Shown here in pieces: positions 58,617 through 64,000 of a stretch of 64,000 nt of DNA. A program made the position numbers and the translations under genes. The DNA is from Vicia villosa (lineage: Eukaryota; Streptophyta; Magnoliopsida; Fabales; Fabaceae). The notes beneath the pieces are model-generated. The model was not told where the DNA came from and ran no database searches. It was given only the letters and a program-made list of their open reading frames with translations. The stretch's first letter is position 1. Every line of letters starts with the position of its first letter. The stretch spans positions 124,001-188,000 of the forward strand of contig NW_026706179.1 of assembly GCF_029867415.1 (NCBI RefSeq). The letters run 5' to 3'.

Positions 58617-60542
58617 TTAAGTACCAGAACTTGGAAGACGGTCTTTCTTCCCTTCAAGTGTTGAGATCAACTTGAGTCCAGGAGACATGTCATGTTGACT
58701 TTTATCTTCTTTGTCACCAAGAGAATCTGCAAAAGAAATAGTCTTTTTCTTTGGTACCCACATTTTCTTGGGTCCTTTCTTGTTAGTTCTCCTCAAGTTC
58801 TGATTGAACTTGGGTTTAACATTGTAAGCAATAGGAGGAACAGCATGATAATTTTTAATGTGAGTTTCATGATATTTCCTAGGTTGTGTCACATGCTTTT
58901 TGGTGTGTGTTATGTGAAAACTTTGAGCATGTGAAGTGTGCCTAATATCATGGGAGTGGCCATACTTGAACTGATCATACAATGGCTTGTATGTGAGTTT
59001 CATTTCATCAACAGGTTCAAGTTTGTATGGGGTTTCACCCTCAAAACCAATGCCAACTCTTTTGTTTCTAGACACAGCATATATCATAGAAGCTAGCTGA
59101 CTTCTGCCAATACCTCTAGATAAGAACTTCCTGAAACTTAAATCATATTCTTTCAGAATATGGTTTAGACTAGGAGTGGATTTTTCTGAATCAGAAGGAG
59201 ATCCAACATTATTGGATAGTTTTAAAAGTTTTTCTTTTAATTCAGAATTCTCCAACTCAAGCTTCTTTGTTTCAAATTCAAATAGCTTTTTCAGCTTTTT
59301 GTATTTGAGACTGATTTGAGACTTGAGTTCCAGAAGTTCAGTTAGACCGGAAACTAACTCATCTCTAGTAAGTTCAGAAAATACCTCTTCAGAATCTGAT
59401 TCTGATGTAGATTCTGATCCGTCATCTTCTGTCGCCATCAGCGCACAGTTAGCCTGCTCATCTTCAGAGTCTGAATCATCTTCTGACTCATCCCAGGTTG
59501 CCATAAGACTTTTCTTCTTATGAAACTTCTTCTTGGGATTTTCCTTCTGAAGTTTTGGACATTCATTCTTGAAGTGTCCAGGCTCATTGCATTCATAGCA
59601 CATGACCTTCTTCTTGTCAAATCTTCTTTCATCAGAAGATTCTCCACGTTCAAATTTCCTTGAACTTCTGAAGCCTCTGAACTTCCTTTGCTTGGTCTTC
59701 CAGAGTTGATTTAGCCTTCTGGAGATCAGGGACAGTTCATCTTCTTCTTCAGATTCTGATTCTTCAGGATCTTCTTCTCTAGCCTGAAAAGCGTTAGTGC
59801 ATTTCTTGATATTGGATTTTAATGCAATAGACTTACCTTTCTTTTGAGGCTCATTTGCGTCCAGCTCTATTTCATGACTTCTCAAGGCACTGATAAGCTC
59901 TTCCAGAGAAACTTCATTCAGATTCTTTGCAATCTTGAATGCAGTCACCATAGGACCCCATCTTCTGGGTAAGCTTCTGATGATCTTCTTTACGTGATCA
60001 GCCTTGGTGTATCCCTTGTCAAGAACTCTCAATCCAGCAGTAAGAGTTTGAAATCTTGAAAACATCTTTTCAATGTCTTCATCATCCTCCATCTTGAAGG
60101 CTTCATACTTCTGGATTAAAGCTAGAGCTTTAGTCTCCTTGACTTGAGCATTTCCTTCATGAGTCATTTTCAAGGACTCATATATGTCATAGGCCGTTTC
60201 CCTGTTAGATATCTTCTCATACTCAGCATGAGAGATAGCATTCAGCAAAACAGTTCTGCATTTATGATGATTCCTGAAAAGCTTCTTCTGATCATCATTC
60301 ATCTCTTGCCTTGTCAGCTTTACGCCACTGGCATTTACTGGATGTTTGTAACCATCCATCAGAAGATCCCATAGATCACCATCTAGACCAAGAAAGTAAC
60401 TTTCCAGTTTATCTTTCCAGTATTCAAAGTTTTCACCATCAAATACCGGCGGTCTAGTATAACCATTGTTACCGTTGTATTGCTCAGCAGAGCCAGATGT
60501 AGATGCAGGTGTAGGTGTAGACTTTTCACTTTCATCAACCAT
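58617..60542 (-). CDS. gag: Gag protein of pol-less copia element
   Basis: 641 residues, the structural protein that packages element RNA into virus-like particles. Residues 30-60 (PPVFDGENFEYWKDKLESYF) and 95-225 form the usual copia Gag (UBN2-type) region. A CCHC zinc knuckle follows at C315, C318, H323 and C328 (CYECNEPGHFKNEC). Then come acidic Ser/Asp/Glu-rich repeats and a Lys-rich leucine-zipper-like stretch (about 415-450). The C-terminus (KGPKKMWVPKKKTISFADSL...LPSSGT) resembles the end of SIRE/Maximus Gag just before protease in autonomous elements. Here it stops and no pol follows. The start at 60542 lies 73 bp after the primer site. No stop or frameshift is seen, so the protein should be functional. 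Confidence 0.93.
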   Translation of the reverse strand: MVDESEKSTPTPASTSGSAEQYNGNNGYTRPPVFDGENFEYWKDKLESYFLGLDGDLWDLLMDGYKHPVNASGVKLTRQEMNDDQKKLFRNHHKCRTVLLNAISHAEYEKISNRETAYDIYESLKMTHEGNAQVKETKALALIQKYEAFKMEDDEDIEKMFSRFQTLTAGLRVLDKGYTKADHVKKIIRSLPRRWGPMVTAFKIAKNLNEVSLEELISALRSHEIELDANEPQKKGKSIALKSNIKKCTNAFQAREEDPEESESEEEDELSLISRRLNQLWKTKQRKFRGFRSSRKFERGESSDERRFDKKKVMCYECNEPGHFKNECPKLQKENPKKKFHKKKSLMATWDESEDDSDSEDEQANCALMATEDDGSESTSESDSEEVFSELTRDELVSGLTELLELKSQISLKYKKLKKLFEFETKKLELENSELKEKLLKLSNNVGSPSDSEKSTPSLNHILKEYDLSFRKFLSRGIGRSQLASMIYAVSRNKRVGIGFEGETPYKLEPVDEMKLTYKPLYDQFKYGHSHDIRHTSHAQSFHITHTKKHVTQPRKYHETHIKNYHAVPPIAYNVKPKFNQNLRRTNKKGPKKMWVPKKKTISFADSLGDKEDKSQHDMSPGLKLISTLEGKKDRLPSSGT

Positions 60543-60614
60543 CTTTTACTGAAGCGTTTTTCTCTTCCTGAATCTTTTCTAAACACGGTTAAGTGCTTGC
60601 ACCTTAGAACCGGC

Positions 60615-60626
60615 GCTCTGATGCCA
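60615..60626 (-). promoter_or_regulatory. Primer binding site, tRNA-iMet type
   Basis: Minus-strand TGGCATCAGAGC lies two bases (AT) inside the 5' LTR end, complementary to the 3' end of initiator tRNA-Met with one difference from the common TGGTATCAGAGC. Confidence 0.92.
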
Positions 60627-60628
60627 AT

Positions 60629-61834
60629 TGAAGGATAGAAAAACACTTAGAAAGGGGGGGTTTGAATAAGTGTAGCTTTAAAAAACTTGACAGATAAAAA
60701 TAAATTGCACAGTTATTTTTATCCTGGTTCGTTGTTAACTAAACTACTCCAGTCCACCCCCGCAGAGATGATTTACCTCAACTGAGGATTTAATCCACTA
60801 ATCGCACGGATTACAATGGTTCTCCACTTAGTCAGCAACTAAGTCTTCCAGAGTCTTCTGATCACACACTGATCACTCCAGGAACAACTGCTTAGATACC
60901 CTCTAAGACTTTTCTAGAGTATACTGATCCACACGATCACTCTAGTTACAACTGCTTAGTTCACTCCTAAGACTTCCTAGAGTATTCTGATCCACACGAT
61001 CACTCTAGTTCCTTACAACTTAATGTAATTCTAAGAGTATTACAAATGCTTCTAAAAAGCGATAATCACAACTGTGATATTTCTCTTAACGTTTAAGCTT
61101 AATCTCACTAATATATTACAACAGCAATGTAGTGAGCTTTGATGAAGATGAAGATTCTGAGTTTTGATTTGAACAGCGTTTGAGCAAGTTGATTTGAGTT
61201 GTTTTTGGTTCAGGATCGTTAACCTTGCTTCTCATCAGAACTTCATATTTATAGGCGTTGGAGAAGATGACCGTTGAATGCATTTAATGCTTTGCGTGTT
61301 CCGTACAGCATCGCATTTAATGTTATACGCTTTTGTCAACTACCTCGAGCCTTGTTCACGCTGTGTCTACTGACGTAGCCTTTAGTAGCTTTTAACGTTC
61401 CTTTTGTCAGTCAGCGTAGCTTGCCACTTGTACTTTCTTCTGATCTGATGTTTGTGAATACAACGTTTGAATATCATCAGAGTCAAACAACTTGGTGCAT
61501 AGCATCTTCTGATCTTCTGACCTTGAAGTGCTTCTGAGCGTGATACCATCAGAACTTCAGTGCTTCTGTTCTCTTGTTCTTCTGATGCTTCCATAGACCC
61601 ATGTTCTGATTCTGCTTCGACCATCTTCTGATGTCTTGCCAGACCATGTTCTGATGTTGCATGCTGAACCCTTGAGACAAAGCTTCTGAGCGCTGAATTA
61701 TGCGTACTCTTTTATATATATTTCCTGAAAAGGAAATTGCATTGGATTAGAGTACCATATTATCTTAAGCAAAATTCATATTATTGTTATCATCAAAACT
61801 AAGATAATTGATCAGAACAAATCTTGTTCTAACA
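60629..61834 (-). repeat. 5' LTR of pol-less copia element
   Basis: It carries the presumed promoter: minus-strand ATATATATAAAAGAG at about 61708-61722 is a good TATA box, which would start transcription near 61680. It differs from the 3' LTR only at 61490. Confidence 0.95.
61708..61722 (-). promoter_or_regulatory. TATA box of the 5' LTR
   Basis: Minus-strand TATATATAAAAGAG, about 112-126 bp inside the LTR, is the only strong TATA-type element in the LTR start. The identical copy lies at 53757-53771 in the 3' LTR and could drive read-out transcription into 52.6 kb. Confidence 0.6.
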
Positions 61835-61839
61835 ATATA

Positions 61840-62029
61840 AAGGCGCCTTTTTTTCTTAATAAAACATAAAATTGCAGGAAAAGTGAATCGAATCTCAAAC
61901 CTTGAGCATATATTTATGTCGGTTTTTGTGAAAACCGAGGTAACAAATTGATTTTTTTTAAAAAATAAAAAAAGGCTCTCTCATTACATATACCCTCGAT
62001 TTTTTATTGTTCATGGTGAAAGTTTCATC
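61840..62029. other. Right half of the split CACTA relic
   Basis: It contains TCGGTTTTTGTGAAAACCGA (about 61919), the partner of the hairpin at 52620. No CACTA terminus could be identified on either side. Confidence 0.45.
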
Positions 62030-63080
62030 ATAAAAAACGTTATTTGTTATAATGTTTGTTAAAAAAAATAAAATGTGTTAGGAGAAAAAGGAGTGTTACA
62101 TAGAAAAGTGTGGAACTGGGGAAAAAGATGCAAGAGTGAAGAACAAGGGTTTTTGGGAGACATTGAAACCTCCTCTAGATTTTCCCACCACTAATATGTT
62201 TTATGAGCTTTGTATGTGATTATGAGAAATTCATGATATTTGTCATGTTTTGTGTGTAATTTGGTGTTCTATAATGTACTAATTTTTATACACGATGAGT
62301 TAGTATGAATTATGAATTTGGCTGTTGTCATTGATGTGTTTGGGTGCTATGAACATAATCCTTAATTCATTATTAATAATCGATGGATTTGAATGATAAT
62401 CGATGCATAAGTGTTGTATAACTGTTGTATAATGTCTCTATTAATTTTTTTGTGCGATTTGGGTTGTTTGGGATCGAAATCAGAGCTTTGAATGAGCTCA
62501 CATGGTCAAAAACACAAATTTTGGTTTCTGCAACAGAGTGATGGACGTCATTATTGTGACGGGCTGAACGTCACGCGTCTGAGGGGGCTGACAGTCGTCA
62601 GTGGGGGTGACCGTCATGGTCTTCGGGCGGGATTTCTCTTGTTGTTCGTCACAAGAGTAACTAGTTGAGGGGGACTCGGTGCCGGTCTAGGTGACGAACA
62701 TACCGTCACAGGCACTAGGGGCCGTTTTTGAGTGGCCGATTTAGTTTTTTGATGCTATTATTTTGGGCGGTCAATGTTTGACTGTTGTTTTGGTGTAGTT
62801 GCTGAGATTAAATTAATGTGTGATGGTATGTTGAATAAATCTATGATATTAAAAATATTTGTATAATTGTGAATGAGTTAATTATGATTGTACATGTGTG
62901 GTGATGTGTTGTGGAGACAATGGTATGATTTACGACTGTTGATTGTGTACATATCTTACTTATTGTGTTGAGGTGACCTTATTTGCAACGTACACGATCA
63001 GAAGAGAGGTCGATTGTGAATGGTCGTAATTGTATGTTATTATTAAGTTCATGCATCATAGAGTACGAACTCTGGTTCGG
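62030..63080. repeat. LTR-like repeat, relative of 41541-43561
   Basis: It aligns with about 41860-42900 over several hundred bases, including a CGTCA-rich cluster (GACGTCA, GTCGTCA and CCGTCA repeated at 62530-62710) that matches the CGTCA-rich part at 42400-42530. Non-coding; ends undefined. Confidence 0.5.
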
Positions 63081-63874
63081 TTTGATGTGTTCTGGTCCAA
63101 AGGATGAATAGTTGATGGTTGAACATTCACAACTAAGGAGAAAAAGATGCAGATCTTAATGAGAAAGGAAGATCACTTAATACGATGGAGTGGCCTTCTC
63201 TAAATAATTGAAAAAAGAAATGATGATGCATGATGTCTTATATGCATGTATACATGAAAGGTGTTGAACACCCTTAATTATAATTATAACTAGTGTTTCC
63301 ATCAAACCAAATTGACTTCCAACAACTGAATGTGATCCTGAAGTCACAGAAAAACAACACTTGATGCAAATATATTGCATTACGGAAAAAAAGTTATGTT
63401 GATAAAAAAACATCAATTTATAACAGTCTATTAAAGTAACCAATAAATATGTAATTCACAAAATAAGGAGGTTGCTATATGCAAAATCCATAAAGAGTCC
63501 TTCAATTTCTTCATAAATTTAGTCACATCATCTGCTTTTTTCCTGACCAAGGCTGCACCAGGCTATATAAAATGAAACAGATATATAAATTTACAATAAT
63601 ACCTATCATTCAAAGTTTAAATAAATTCAGATGGTAACTAGTTCCTAGGCCGCAACAAAGAAGCTACAGGAGTTGATGCTTCTCTTCCTTTTTTTCCATG
63701 TATCACAGACTTCATCAAAGAATATTGTCACACACATGATCATACAAAAATTTTGTAGTTATATATTTCTCTCTACATAAGGTTTTGTAATATATAACCA
63801 AGACATCATGGGAAACACAAACAGAGAAAGGAAAAAGTCTCTCATTAGGAAGTTGAATGCACTTTTTACCTTAA
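63081..63874. other. 3' flank of F-box copy 5
   Basis: From about 63340 it is homologous to 36420-37097 beyond copy 3 (ACAGAAAAACAACACTTGAT, AATTTAGTCACATCATCTGC, CCTGACCAAGG), so genes 3 and 5 share a duplicated 3' flank. No gene is supported. Confidence 0.5.
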
Positions 63875-64000
63875 TCAATCTATGATGTAAACCTTTGGTG
63901 AAGGCGAGTTTTGAATCAAAATGTCCACTATTCCATCTGGTATCATTCGTGAAATTTGTCTCTTTTCTACCTTGAGTGACTTCAAGTTATACAAGGAAGG
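63875..64000 (-). CDS. F-box/FBD-LRR protein, copy 5, last exon (partial)
   Basis: The minus strand reads LPSLYNLKSLKVEKRQISRM and ends IVDILIQNSPSPKVYIID at the stop 63877-63875. It matches exon 2 of copies 1 to 4 almost residue for residue; only the first few codons of the exon lie beyond the window edge. The rest of the gene, including the F-box, must lie to the right. Whether that part is intact cannot be seen. Confidence 0.85.
   Translation of the reverse strand, partial: PSLYNLKSLKVEKRQISRMIPDGIVDILIQNSPSPKVYIID

Larger units (their letters stand above)
52678..61834 (-). mobile_element. Intact young copia-type retrotransposon with gag and second ORF but no pol (9157 bp), TSD ATATA
   Basis: Two 1206-bp LTRs (52678-53883 and 60629-61834) differ at one base (G at 53539, A at 61490). 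ATATA flanks both sides (52673-52677 and 61835-61839). Order on the minus strand: 5' LTR, tRNA-Met primer site, Gag, a 757-bp gap, a 913-922 residue second protein, a 1.2-kb tail with 70-bp tandem repeats, polypurine tract, 3' LTR. No protease, integrase, reverse transcriptase or RNase H frame exists. Gag and primer features place it near SIRE/Maximus copia elements. It must have used Pol from a relative to move. It sits within a decayed CACTA element. Confidence 0.95.

Overview
This is plant nuclear DNA: AT-rich, with intron-bearing genes, nested LTR retrotransposons, CACTA and MITE DNA transposons, and a cluster of F-box/FBD-type genes. The very long (about 4 kb) LTRs with TGTCATACCCC starts resemble the Ogre group of Ty3/gypsy elements, and the SIRE/Maximus-like copia gag is common in legumes. 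A Fabeae-type legume (pea, vetch, lentil or grass-pea) is therefore likely; this is inference from repeat content.

Layout. Positions 1-22376 are one nested retrotransposon stack. A large Ty1/copia-type element without recognisable gag or pol (tRNA-Met primer site at 6021, polypurine tract at 11191) has both LTRs split by other insertions. These are an Ogre-like solo LTR at 1823-5811 (duplication ATGTG) and a second gypsy solo LTR at 11279-21226 (duplication TAGAG), which itself holds two further Ogre-like solo LTRs (11537-15249, CATAT; 15606-19573, ATCAC). Positions 22377-24122 are older LTR debris.

From 24 to 64 kb lies an F-box/LRR cluster with five members. Copy 1 (24848, +) has a premature stop. 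Copy 2 (32717, +) looks intact but its upstream region has been replaced by a truncated Ogre-like LTR. Copy 3 (37098-38312, -) and copy 4 (47298, +) look intact. Copy 5 enters from the right edge (-). Between them lie a CC-NBS-LRR pseudogene broken by a 570-bp MITE, a second 848-bp MITE, a plant-mobile-domain pseudogene split by a solo LTR (39025-41233, GATGG), a complete 2770-bp CACTA element (43683-46452, TGA) carrying five exons of a Ulp1-like peptidase, and a truncated CACTA TNP2 transposase.

The most notable item is at 52678-61834: an intact, very young (one LTR mismatch in 1206 bp) copia-type retrotransposon with perfect 5-bp target duplications. It encodes a full Gag and a 913-922 residue second protein where Pol should be, and no protease, integrase, reverse transcriptase or RNase H. 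It looks like a recently mobile, pol-less parasite element that keeps two long intact reading frames.
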